Positions 52,520-61,087 of a DNA stretch of 64,000 bases are shown piece by piece (the first letter of the stretch is position 1; each line of letters begins with the position of its first letter). The DNA comes from Candidatus Nomurabacteria bacterium (GTDB taxonomy: Bacteria > Patescibacteriota > Saccharimonadia > Saccharimonadales > UBA7683). The notes beneath the pieces were generated by a model, which saw only the letters and a list, made by a program, of their open reading frames with translations, made no database searches and was not told the origin of the DNA. The stretch spans positions 92,639 through 156,638 of the forward strand of contig JACKGR010000002.1 of NCBI GenBank assembly GCA_020631895.1, written 5' to 3'. The position numbers and the translations under genes were made by a program.

Positions 52520-53230
52520 ATGTCAGGTCATAGCAAGTGGTCAACAATTAAGCGGCAGAAGGAAGCAACTGATGCAAAGCGCGGTGCAGCCTTTACTAAA
52601 ATTGGCAATCAAATCGCAGTCGCTGCAAAAAGCGGCACAGATCCTGATATAAATTCAACCCTTGCACTTGCTATTGAAAAAGCTAAGGCAGCCAACATGC
52701 CACTGGCTAATATTCAACGAGCTATCGATAGAGTTAAAGACAAAAATTCATCAGCTCTTGAAGAGGTTGTTTACGAGGCATACGGTCCGGGTGGCATCGG
52801 TATAATAGTTGAGGCTGCGACAGATAATAAAAACCGAACTTACCCTGAGGTTAGAACTGCGTTAACTAAAAATGGTGGCACAATGGCAGAGCCTGGAAGC
52901 GTTTCATTTCAGTTCACTAGAAAAGGTGTGATAAGAGTTAAAGCAAGTGGTGAAGATGCTCTACTATCAATTCTAGATTGTGGAGCAGAGGATGCGATTG
53001 AAGAGGACGGAGAGATTGTAGTATACACGGTGGCAAATGAACTCGCTAAAGTTCGACAAGCTTTGAAAGAGGCAGATCTCGAAGTCGTAGATGCGGAACT
53101 TCAGTATGTGCCAAATAACACCATAGAAATTTCAGACTCTGAAGTCGAGAGAAAAATTATGAACATCATGGATGCTCTCGATGACCTTGACGATGTCTCT
53201 AGCGTACACAGCAACTTTGATATTGTTTAG
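52520..53230 (+). CDS. yebC: YebC/PmpR-family protein
   Basis: 236 aa. SGHSKWSTIKRQKEATDAKRG at the start, YEAYGPGGIGIIVEAATDNKNRT, KNGGTMAEPGSVSFQFTRKG and a final domain with DALDDLDDVSSVHSNFDI. A DNA-binding regulator or translation-rescue factor (recent work links the family to ribosome stalling). It often lies next to ruvC, as here. Confidence 0.9.
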   Translation: MSGHSKWSTIKRQKEATDAKRGAAFTKIGNQIAVAAKSGTDPDINSTLALAIEKAKAANMPLANIQRAIDRVKDKNSSALEEVVYEAYGPGGIGIIVEAATDNKNRTYPEVRTALTKNGGTMAEPGSVSFQFTRKGVIRVKASGEDALLSILDCGAEDAIEEDGEIVVYTVANELAKVRQALKEADLEVVDAELQYVPNNTIEISDSEVERKIMNIMDALDDLDDVSSVHSNFDIV

Positions 53231-53262
53231 ATTCTTGAAATAAAACAGCTATACTTATAGTA

Positions 53263-54066
53263 ATGGATGATAAAACTTTAGAATCTTTGCGGGAGTTTGC
53301 GGTATCTATGGCACATGAGGCGGGTGATATTATGCGTAAATTTTCTGACATGGATCATCAAGTAGAACGTAAACTTGATAATTCTCCTGTAACTATTGCT
53401 GATAAAACAATAAATTCTCGTTTGATTGAGCGAGTTAAACAAGAATTTCCAGAACACGGAGTTTTAGGCGAGGAAGAGAGCTACGAGTCTGGGAGAAGCT
53501 CGCTTTGGGTGTGCGACCCAATTGATGGAACAGTTTCATTTATACTCCATACTCCACAGAGCATGTTCTCACTTGCGTTTGTAGTAGATGGTGAGGTTCA
53601 GCTTGCTGTTACCTATAACCCCTGGACGGATGAATTATTTGAAGGCGCAAAAGGCAAGGGAGCGACTAAAAACGGCAAACCGATACACGTGAGTGATCGC
53701 AAATGGGGTGAGGCGATAATTGTCAGTACCTCTGACCCAGTCCATAAACCCTATCCTACTGATAGCCCTGAGGCTACATTTAAAATTAGATCCGAGGGGA
53801 ACAAGCTTTTCCATCTAGCCGGCTGTGTCTTTAAAGGAATGATGATTGCACAGGGACACGGTGATGGGTATACCTTCCCGTACTTTACTGCACATGATAT
53901 TGCGGCTACGAAATTAATCGTTGAGGAAGCCGGTGGTAAAGTGAGTAGTTTATCTGGCAAAGAACAGCGGTATGATAAAAATATCGATGGTGCAATCGTA
54001 AGCAACGGCTTGATTCATGATGAGCTTATAAAAATAACGAGTGATTATGCGTATTCTGGGGATTGA
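53263..54066 (+). CDS. Inositol monophosphatase family protein
   Basis: 267 aa. Metal-site motifs GEEESYE, VCDPIDGTVSFI (DPxDGT) and AHDIAATKLIVEEAGGKVS (WDxAA variant). Li+-sensitive Mg2+ phosphatase family acting on inositol phosphates, fructose bisphosphate or PAP. TATACT lies 7 nt before the ATG. It overlaps ruvC by 20 bp. Confidence 0.8.
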   Translation: MDDKTLESLREFAVSMAHEAGDIMRKFSDMDHQVERKLDNSPVTIADKTINSRLIERVKQEFPEHGVLGEEESYESGRSSLWVCDPIDGTVSFILHTPQSMFSLAFVVDGEVQLAVTYNPWTDELFEGAKGKGATKNGKPIHVSDRKWGEAIIVSTSDPVHKPYPTDSPEATFKIRSEGNKLFHLAGCVFKGMMIAQGHGDGYTFPYFTAHDIAATKLIVEEAGGKVSSLSGKEQRYDKNIDGAIVSNGLIHDELIKITSDYAYSGD

Positions 54067-54508
54067 TCCGGGAACCGCGATTGTTGGTTTTGGGGTAATT
54101 GATGTCGATGGTCAAAAAAAGACCATTATAGACGCTGGCGTGATTAGAACCCCTGCTAATCAAGAATTGGAGATGAGGCTTGAAACCATTTATACGGAGA
54201 TAAATGAGATAATAAAAGCCAATAAGCCAGAGGTAATGGTCATAGAGCAACTATTTTTTGGGCGCAATGTAACAACTGCAATCAGCGTAAGTCACGCCCG
54301 AGGGGTTATGATTTTAGCTGGTCAACAAGCTGGTCTAAAAATAGAGGAATTTACGCCCCCTCAGATCAAGCAGGCTTTAACTGGTACCGGAAGTGCAGAT
54401 AAAAAACAGGTCCAAGAGATGGTTAAACTTCTCTTAAATCTAAAAGAGGTTCCTCAACCCGATGACTGTGCCGATGCTCTAGCTGCTGCGCTTACATATA
54501 ATGCATAG
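54047..54508 (+). CDS. ruvC: Holliday junction resolvase RuvC
   Basis: 153 aa from MRILGIDPGTAIVGFGV; catalytic acids in GIDPG, VIEQLFFGRN and the final PDDCADALAAAL. Resolves Holliday junctions with RuvAB (genes at 54892 and 56009). Begins inside the phosphatase gene. Confidence 0.92.
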   Translation: MRILGIDPGTAIVGFGVIDVDGQKKTIIDAGVIRTPANQELEMRLETIYTEINEIIKANKPEVMVIEQLFFGRNVTTAISVSHARGVMILAGQQAGLKIEEFTPPQIKQALTGTGSADKKQVQEMVKLLLNLKEVPQPDDCADALAAALTYNA

Positions 54509-54528
54509 CACACCATATTTTTGATTTT

Positions 54529-54545
54529 ACAGGGATAAACCCTGT
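54529..54545 (+). terminator. Hairpin after ruvC
   Basis: ACAGGG-ATAAA-CCCTGT followed by TT; a short stem and a weak terminator. Confidence 0.45.
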
Positions 54546-54607
54546 TTATGAGATAATTGTTGCATAGTATGGTTCTGTACACAATAATTGCTTTTTTGTA
54601 AAAAGTA

Positions 54608-54636
54608 TTGACAAGCATAAGCTTTTCTGCTACTAT
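54608..54636 (+). promoter_or_regulatory. Promoter of the 47-aa gene
   Basis: TTGACA (54608-54613), 17-nt spacer, TACTAT (54631-54636). Confidence 0.65.
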
Positions 54637-54678
54637 GGAATAGTAAACAATAAAACACAAACAAGAAAGGACCCGGCA

Positions 54679-54822
54679 ATGCCCGAGCATCTAAAAGACG
54701 CCCCAGATACAGAAGAGTTTCAACACTATCTTCGAAGCTTCAGGGAGCGACAAGAACGATCACACAGACGAAAAGTAGTCAGCGAGGCCATGGCTTCACT
54801 ATCTCTAATGATTGCAGGTTAG
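54679..54822 (+). CDS. Small charged protein between ruvC and ruvA
   Basis: 47 aa: MPEHLKDAPDTEEFQHYLRSF, an Arg/His-rich helix RERQERSHRRK, and a hydrophobic end (EAMASLSLMIAG). AAGAAAGG ribosome site and its own consensus promoter with a ~35-nt leader. Function unknown. Confidence 0.5.
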   Translation: MPEHLKDAPDTEEFQHYLRSFRERQERSHRRKVVSEAMASLSLMIAG

Positions 54823-54891
54823 TTATGAACGCCGTTGTCGTTCTGATGAGCCTACGAATGAGTTTGAATTCTGCGATGTTATACTTAAAAC

Positions 54892-55473
54892 ATGATCGCA
54901 TCACTTCGCGGAATAGTAACAGCCAAAAGCAGTAACGTTATATTAGAATGTGCTGGAGTTGGATACGGAGTTGTAGTAACACTATCAGACTTTGGTCATC
55001 TAACTGTTGGTTCAGAGGCCAGCCTCTTCATACATGAGCACATTAAAGAGGACGCACACGACCTATACGGTTTTATTAGTTTAGAGACACAGCAGCTTTT
55101 TGAGCTGCTTCTTCGTGTTAAAAATGTTGGACCAAAAGTTGCTTTGGCTGTACTTGATATAGGCCCGATGCAAACAGTTCGCCAGGCAATTGCAGATGGA
55201 AATGTTAAGCTTCTTCAAACAGCCAAAGGTGTTGGCAAGCGTGCGGCTGAGCAGATAATTGTCGAACTAAGAGATAAAGTAGGCTCACCTGTTGGTGACG
55301 CTGCCGAGAATCTAGTGAATAGAGCTGGAATAAACCAAAATGATGAGGCACTCCAAGCACTAGTTTCACTGGGTTATTCAGAATACGATGCTTCAATCGC
55401 GCTTGAGAATGTCGATACTTCACTAAGTGTCGAGGATAGAATCAAACAAGCACTCAGGGGTCAAAACAAATGA
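54892..55473 (+). CDS. ruvA: Holliday junction helicase subunit RuvA
   Basis: 193 aa. OB-fold MIASLRGIVTAKSSNVILEC, HhH motifs LRVKNVGPKVALAVL and AKGVGKRAAEQIIVELRDK, C-terminal domain contacting RuvB. TATACT ends 6 nt before the ATG (leaderless). Overlaps the next gene by 4 bp. Confidence 0.92.
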   Translation: MIASLRGIVTAKSSNVILECAGVGYGVVVTLSDFGHLTVGSEASLFIHEHIKEDAHDLYGFISLETQQLFELLLRVKNVGPKVALAVLDIGPMQTVRQAIADGNVKLLQTAKGVGKRAAEQIIVELRDKVGSPVGDAAENLVNRAGINQNDEALQALVSLGYSEYDASIALENVDTSLSVEDRIKQALRGQNK

Positions 55474-56009
55474 ATAGTCACGAGTTAATCCTGAGAGTCA
55501 GAGAGTACGAACAGTCATTCACATCATTTATTAATGTAAACAATTTGCCAAAAGAATGGTTCTCGGTCCCTGACCATATCGCTATTAAATGTGCTGATGG
55601 CAAAGACTATGTTAAAACATGTAGAGAGTTGTCTCATATGACGAAAAACGGTATTTGGGAGATTGATCTAGATTCTAGATTCTTAGGCTCAGCTGAGCTT
55701 ATAAATTCAATAAATTTTGGCGAATATGGTTTTTCGTGGATTGAAATAATGCAACCAAGGCCAGGCAAAGAAACCAAGGAGGGTTTTGTCGAGCATACAG
55801 AATTTCTTTTTACTGATTTTAATACAGTTAAAAATGTTTTAGATCGCAAAAACATAGCTTATGAGTTACAGGAGAATCCTGGGCACAAGTGGATAAATAT
55901 CGTAATTGATAATTATGGTAGAGAGATTAAAGTTAATGACAAAGTGTTATCGGATGTTGTTAAGTGGGAGTTAGAAAAGGGGCACTTGAAAAAAAGGGAT
56001 GACTCATAA
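55470..56009 (+). CDS. YecM-like VOC-fold protein inside the ruv operon
   Basis: 179 aa, translationally coupled to ruvA (ATGA) and to ruvB (shared base). [21 protein letters not shown] and [22 protein letters not shown] match the YecM/VOC metalloenzyme-like fold with D-H and E-H-x-E residues. No function is established for YecM. Confidence 0.65.
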   Translation: MNSHELILRVREYEQSFTSFINVNNLPKEWFSVPDHIAIKCADGKDYVKTCRELSHMTKNGIWEIDLDSRFLGSAELINSINFGEYGFSWIEIMQPRPGKETKEGFVEHTEFLFTDFNTVKNVLDRKNIAYELQENPGHKWINIVIDNYGREIKVNDKVLSDVVKWELEKGHLKKRDDS

Positions 56010-57043
56010 TGGCGATTAATAGGATTGTAAATACTACGGTGCATGAGGAGGATAAAGCTGAGGAGAAGTTTGAGAATACTCTGCGGCCTCATGATTTCGC
56101 TAATTATATTGGGCAGGATAGGTTAAAGAAGAATCTAAAACTTGCTATTGATGCGGCCAAAAAACGTGGTGAGCCGGTTGATCACATTTTGCTTTATGGA
56201 CCGCCGGGACTTGGTAAAACAACTATGGCTACCGTGATTGCTAATGAGATGGGGACACAGATCAGAATCACTAGTGGACCGGCTATCTCTAGGGCAGCTG
56301 ATCTTGCCAGTCTTCTCACGAGCCTGAAAGATGGTGATATCTTATTTATCGATGAGATTCACAGACTAAGTACTAGCATTGAGGAAGTTCTCTACTCGGC
56401 AATGGAGGATTTTAAGTTAGATATTATGCTCGGCAAAGGTCCGACGGCTAAGAGTCTTAGACTTGATTTGCCAAAATTCACTATTATTGGGGCAACAACT
56501 CGGGTTGGAGATTTGGCGGCACCGCTGAGAGACCGTTTTGGCATTATGCATAGGTTGGAATTCTATAATCCTACTGAGATCGAGTCAATTATTCATAGAT
56601 CTGCTGACATTTTAAAAGTAAAAATTAATGATGAGGCGGCTCAGCAAATTGCTGCTCGATCAAGACTTACGCCTCGTATTGCAAACAGGTTATTAAAACG
56701 TACGCGTGACTTTGCCGATATAAATGGTGATGGTATTGTTGATACTTCAATTGCCTCGCAGGCACTGGAGCTTCTAGAGATTGATTTAATGGGCCTTGAT
56801 CCAGCTGATAGACGTCTTCTCGAGACTATAATTGTTAATCATAAGGGTGGACCGGTTGGGGTTGATACCCTGGCTGCAATTACGGGCGACGAGCGATCAA
56901 CAATAGAAGATTTTTTTGAGCCATACCTACTCCAAATCGGCTTCTTAGAGAGGACTCCGAGAGGTAGAAAAGTAACGCCACGAGCTTACGAACATCTGGG
57001 TAAAGATAAACCTGCGTCACATAATCAAGAATCATTGGTATAA
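56009..57043 (+). CDS. ruvB: Holliday junction helicase ATPase RuvB
   Basis: 344 aa. Walker [12 protein letters not shown] near residue 66, Walker [11 protein letters not shown], sensor [18 protein letters not shown] and the C-terminal winged helix with [16 protein letters not shown]. Drives branch migration with RuvA. Confidence 0.95.
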   Translation: MAINRIVNTTVHEEDKAEEKFENTLRPHDFANYIGQDRLKKNLKLAIDAAKKRGEPVDHILLYGPPGLGKTTMATVIANEMGTQIRITSGPAISRAADLASLLTSLKDGDILFIDEIHRLSTSIEEVLYSAMEDFKLDIMLGKGPTAKSLRLDLPKFTIIGATTRVGDLAAPLRDRFGIMHRLEFYNPTEIESIIHRSADILKVKINDEAAQQIAARSRLTPRIANRLLKRTRDFADINGDGIVDTSIASQALELLEIDLMGLDPADRRLLETIIVNHKGGPVGVDTLAAITGDERSTIEDFFEPYLLQIGFLERTPRGRKVTPRAYEHLGKDKPASHNQESLV

Positions 57044-57050
57044 TAAAGTT

Positions 57051-57764
57051 ATGGCAAATGAACCAAAAAATAAAGCGTTCAAGAAGATTAAAGACGTTGC
57101 CCGCGTTGCTTTAGGTCAGCCCGCGGTCAGTCAGTCACCTGATACTGTAATATCTGGTGATACCCCCAACTACCGTGAAGATCCAGAGGGAGTTGCAGAG
57201 AACAGAGCAAATGTTCCAAATGAATTTTTAAATCTATTTGAATCTGATGCAAGCGAAATAATTCTTGAGCAAGGTTTAAGACATCCATTTATGATTTATG
57301 CAATTTATGCTGTCACTGCGTTTGTAGTTATATTAATTACCTCTCTGATGGGTGCTGTGCTGGTAAACCCAAAAGCATTAATCGGTACAAATATTTCTGA
57401 GAACGCGGCCACTGTAATTGCCTTAATATCTATGTTTGCAGCTATATTTTCAATACTTGTTGGTGTATTGTCGGCATATCTTTTTGGCAAGAGCCGTTTG
57501 ATCTTAACAAACCAAAAAATCGTACTAATTCACTACCATAGTCTATTTAGTCGTGAAGTATCGCAATTAAACATTGCAGATGTTGAGGATGTTAACGTAT
57601 CACAACCAACAATTATCGATAGATTAGCTAAATCCGGGACTATAACCATTGAGACCGCTGGAGAACAAACTAACTACGTTCTTACTTGGGTTAACAAACC
57701 ATATGAATTTGCTAAACACACAATTCAATCTCATGAAGGCTCTATAGCTGAGTACGGTAACTAA
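57051..57764 (+). CDS. Membrane protein with bacterial PH domain
   Basis: TATAAT ends 6 nt before the ATG (leaderless). 237 aa: ~80 polar residues, two membrane helices (about 82-103 and 122-143), then a bPH2-like domain FGKSRLILTNQKIVLIHYHSLF to GTITIETAG. Function unknown. Confidence 0.7.
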   Translation: MANEPKNKAFKKIKDVARVALGQPAVSQSPDTVISGDTPNYREDPEGVAENRANVPNEFLNLFESDASEIILEQGLRHPFMIYAIYAVTAFVVILITSLMGAVLVNPKALIGTNISENAATVIALISMFAAIFSILVGVLSAYLFGKSRLILTNQKIVLIHYHSLFSREVSQLNIADVEDVNVSQPTIIDRLAKSGTITIETAGEQTNYVLTWVNKPYEFAKHTIQSHEGSIAEYGN

Positions 57765-57765
57765 A

Positions 57766-58167
57766 TTATCTTACTAAACTAAGTTTTTGAAAAACAGCTT
57801 CTTTTTCTAGCTCAGCCCGAAGCACATAAGTTTTACATTTTGCCTCTGTACAACTCTCTGCCGAGTAAACATATGCACCAGTACCGTCAGATATGGACTT
57901 GCCATTGTTGTCTATCAGACTATCTGGGTCTATTCCTTTTAGAACATTCCCGTCTATTGTTTTTGGATAGTAGCCGTTTGCCTCATGAAATGCCTCAAGC
58001 TGAAAAAATATCGCATTGATGTCGGACTTCTTCTGTGCATCGCGTTGTTCTGCTCGCGCACCTCTGACGTTGGTTAAGGCTAACACACTGATTGCAGCGA
58101 TCACCACAATACAGACCATTAGTTCAATTATTGTAAAACCTAGTTTAGAAAGTTGTTTTGTTTTCAT
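57766..58167 (-). CDS. Type IV pilin / pseudopilin
   Basis: 133 aa. Prepilin motif LSKLGFTIIELMVCIVVIAAIS (cleavage after Gly, Glu at +5), GspG/pilin-like strand FHEANGYYPKT and a disulfide candidate ESCTEAKCKTY near the C-terminus. AGGTGAT sits right before the ATG. Confidence 0.8.
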   Translation of the reverse strand: MKTKQLSKLGFTIIELMVCIVVIAAISVLALTNVRGARAEQRDAQKKSDINAIFFQLEAFHEANGYYPKTIDGNVLKGIDPDSLIDNNGKSISDGTGAYVYSAESCTEAKCKTYVLRAELEKEAVFQKLSLVR

Positions 58168-58244
58168 ATCACCTATTGTAGCAAATCGTGTAGCAGTTAT
58201 AATAGTACTTAAGCGGGTGGATAATTACCGAAAGTGAGGGCAGT

Positions 58245-59297
58245 ATGGCAAAAAAGAAGGCAACGGAAACTCCAAAAGTTAATCCAATAGATCAAAAAGA
58301 TCAGACTGGTCGTCAAAAAGCACTTGGTCTTGCTATGGAGCAGATCACAAAGCAATTTGGTGATGGAGCAATTATGAAGCTTGGTGAATCTCATGCTTCA
58401 GATGTCGATCTATTTAGTTCTGGCGCACTATCTGTTGACTTAGCGCTAGGTGGTGGTTTCCCAAAGGGTAGAATAATAGAAGTTTTTGGCCCTGAATCTA
58501 GTGGTAAAACTACTTTGACTCTTCATGCAATTGCCGAGATTCAAAAATCCGGTGGCACAGCTGCATTTATTGATGCTGAGCACGCACTCGATCCTCAATA
58601 TGCTAAAAAGCTCGGAGTTGATACAGAAAATTTGTTTGTATCCCAACCAGATAATGGAGAACAAGCACTTGAGATTTGTGAAACTCTTGTCAGATCTAAC
58701 GCAGTTGACTTAGTTGTAGTCGACTCAGTGGCGGCCCTTACGCCTCAGGCAGAGATTGAAGGAGAAATGGGTGATAGTCATATGGGACTTCAGGCAAGAC
58801 TTATGAGTCAGGCGCTGAGAAAGTTAACTGGCATAATCAACAAAAGCCATTGTACTGTCATCTTTATCAACCAGATTAGAATGAAGATAGGAGTCATGTT
58901 CGGCAATCCTGAGACAACTACCGGTGGAAATGCTTTAAAATTCTATTCATCTGTCAGGGTGGATATTCGTAGGATTGGTCAGATTAAAGAGGGCGAGAAT
59001 ATTATAGGAAACCGGACAAAAGTTAAGATTGTTAAAAATAAGATCGCAGCACCGTTTAGAATCGCCGAGTTCGACATTATGTATAACGAGGGGATCTCTA
59101 AAACAGGCGATGCCGTGGATTTAGGCGTTCAATATGGAATAGTTGGCAAGGCCGGTGCATGGTTTGATTATAAAGACGCTAAAATTGGCCAAGGCCGAGA
59201 AGCTGCAAAGCAGTACTTAAAAGATAATCCAAAAGTAATGGATGAAATCGTTAAAAAAGTAAAAGAAGCAGCTGCAAAAGAAAAATCAGAAGAGTAG
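58245..59297 (+). CDS. recA: Recombinase RecA
   Basis: 350 aa. Walker [35 protein letters not shown]-cap and loop L2 [30 protein letters not shown]. Strand exchange and co-protease for LexA-type cleavage, relevant to the LexA fusion at 50656. GAGGG precedes the ATG. Confidence 0.97.
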   Translation: MAKKKATETPKVNPIDQKDQTGRQKALGLAMEQITKQFGDGAIMKLGESHASDVDLFSSGALSVDLALGGGFPKGRIIEVFGPESSGKTTLTLHAIAEIQKSGGTAAFIDAEHALDPQYAKKLGVDTENLFVSQPDNGEQALEICETLVRSNAVDLVVVDSVAALTPQAEIEGEMGDSHMGLQARLMSQALRKLTGIINKSHCTVIFINQIRMKIGVMFGNPETTTGGNALKFYSSVRVDIRRIGQIKEGENIIGNRTKVKIVKNKIAAPFRIAEFDIMYNEGISKTGDAVDLGVQYGIVGKAGAWFDYKDAKIGQGREAAKQYLKDNPKVMDEIVKKVKEAAAKEKSEE

Positions 59298-59306
59298 GAG
59301 ACACTC

Positions 59307-59741
59307 TTGACCGCAACTAGTCATGCACTAACCGGCGCGTTTATAGCAACTGTTATTCGACAGCCAATTCTTGCGATATCTCTATCATTTTTAAGTCATT
59401 TTATTTGTGATGCCTTGCCCCACCTTGGTATAAAAATGAAGTTTGGTGACAGAGCCATGAAGTGGTGGTTAGCAATTGACGGAACTCTCGTAGTATTTTT
59501 TGCAGTCTCATTGATTATGCTTAATGTAGAGAACCCGGTACTTTTGGCTGTCTGTGGTTTTGCGGCAATGTCACCTGATTTGTTTTGGCTGTATCATGGC
59601 CTCAAAGGACGCTCGCCTGAAAGTTACGGCCCATTTACACGGTTCCACGCTGCAATTCAAAAGTATGAGTCGGTTCCGGGCTTGGCGGTTGATGTCATAT
59701 GGTCACTTAGTGCATTTTTATTAATTGTAAAGCTCCAATGA
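59307..59741 (+). CDS. YdjM/DUF457-like membrane hydrolase
   Basis: TTG start with TAGGAG upstream. 144 aa, with TSHALTGAFIATVI and SHFICDALPHLGI supplying the H...D...PH metal-ligand pattern of membrane-bound metal-dependent hydrolases (YdjM/DUF457), and four helices. It lies between recA and recX and overlaps recX by 4 bp. Confidence 0.7.
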   Translation: MTATSHALTGAFIATVIRQPILAISLSFLSHFICDALPHLGIKMKFGDRAMKWWLAIDGTLVVFFAVSLIMLNVENPVLLAVCGFAAMSPDLFWLYHGLKGRSPESYGPFTRFHAAIQKYESVPGLAVDVIWSLSAFLLIVKLQ

Positions 59742-60421
59742 AGATAACAAAGATATCTCAGCAAATTAAACGACCCGATCGATACTCGGTTTATGTTGAT
59801 GGAAAATACGAATTTTCATTGCACGAGCAACAACTCGCTGAATTAAGTTTAAAGAGTAATCAAGAAGTTTCCGATGATCAGCTGAGTGAATATAAAAATG
59901 ATTCTTTATTCGGAAAAGCATACGAGAGAACACTTAAATATGTCTTCATGCGTCCGCGTTCAAAAAAAGAAATCCTTGATTACTTAGCAAGAAGTTACAT
60001 GTATCCAAAACCGAAAGTCTATATTAATAAGTCTGGAGATAGGGTAGTTAAAAAACAAGTAGTTGATAAATTGGCCACACAAAACATTATTGATAGAGTA
60101 ATCGAGCGTTTAGAATCAAGGGGTTATGTAAATGACGAGGTATTTGCAAAAGCTTGGTTTGAATCGCGTCAGTTTACTAAAAAGCCGAGTCGGAGAAAAA
60201 TACAGCAAGAGTTACAACAAAAGGGCATAGATCAAGAAATTATTGCGACATTATTGCAAAATTATGAATCTACCGAAACCGATAATCTGCGATATCTGAT
60301 TGATAAAAAAAGAAAGATAAGTCGTTATCAGGATGATGCCAAATTAGTCCCCTACTTAGTTAGACAGGGATTCTCTTATAGTGATATTAAGCGTGAACTA
60401 TCGATTGACTCTCTAGACTAA
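59738..60421 (+). CDS. recX: Regulatory protein RecX
   Basis: 227 aa; MRPRSKKEILDYLARS and RGYVNDEVFAKAWFESRQFTKKPSRRKIQQELQQKGI show the RecX three-helix repeats, after an N-terminal SVYVDGKYEFSLHEQQL region as in longer RecX. It modulates RecA filaments. Confidence 0.85.
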   Translation: MKITKISQQIKRPDRYSVYVDGKYEFSLHEQQLAELSLKSNQEVSDDQLSEYKNDSLFGKAYERTLKYVFMRPRSKKEILDYLARSYMYPKPKVYINKSGDRVVKKQVVDKLATQNIIDRVIERLESRGYVNDEVFAKAWFESRQFTKKPSRRKIQQELQQKGIDQEIIATLLQNYESTETDNLRYLIDKKRKISRYQDDAKLVPYLVRQGFSYSDIKRELSIDSLD

Positions 60422-60447
60422 AGCATCGTAGGGGCCGGAAAAAGCAC

Positions 60448-61005
60448 TTATTCAGATCCGAGTGAGCTTGCTGTTTTTCTAAAGGGATTGAGTATTTGGC
60501 TGAGTCCAGTTGACTCTTTGACAGAGGCTGAACGAACTATGATTGATTTATCTGTGATCTCTTTAATTTGTGAACGATCAATTATGAGCGCACTATTACT
60601 GATGTTCTTCATTATTGACTGAGAGACATGCAATTTTTTGATTATGAATGATTCCGTCTCGATAGAATACTCACTGACTTTACCAAGTTTTTTACCCGAG
60701 TCATCTATTACAATTTTGCCAATTGGATTAAACTTTAAGTTAATGACCTCGTTGAGTCTGACTAAATCTTGATCCAATGTCATTATGTCGTCTGCTGAAT
60801 TTACAATTAGGCCAAGCGGGCCGACCTCGCGAATATCAGTTGTGTGCAGTACGCTATCCTCAAATATTCTTGGACCTTCAACTTTAAAGGCCAAAATTTG
60901 TAACTTTCTTGGATCTATGATCGGATCAGATGTTGATCCAAGCTGATTACCGATTTGGAGGCTCATTACGGGCATGTTAACAAATGAGCTATTTAACATA
61001 AGCAT
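60448..61005 (-). CDS. PRC-barrel domain protein
   Basis: TACAAT ends 6 nt before the ATG (leaderless). 185 aa with two PRC-barrel-like halves (GPLGLIVNSADDIMTLDQ; GKKLGKVSEYSIETESFIIKKLHV). RNA- or protein-binding fold, function unknown. Divergent from pilB. Confidence 0.7.
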   Translation of the reverse strand: MLMLNSSFVNMPVMSLQIGNQLGSTSDPIIDPRKLQILAFKVEGPRIFEDSVLHTTDIREVGPLGLIVNSADDIMTLDQDLVRLNEVINLKFNPIGKIVIDDSGKKLGKVSEYSIETESFIIKKLHVSQSIMKNISNSALIIDRSQIKEITDKSIIVRSASVKESTGLSQILNPFRKTASSLGSE

Positions 61006-61087
61006 ACAACTATTGTACCACCACGGGTATGACGATAGTAAATAGAGTAGATATGTAATTGCTTATGGTTTGGTATACTAGTAACAA

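Noticed and set aside
52326..52652. Plus-strand frame overlapping the yebC start
   Set aside because: yebC has the matching ribosome site and domain; the other frame has low-complexity, Cys/Trp-rich content and no signals.
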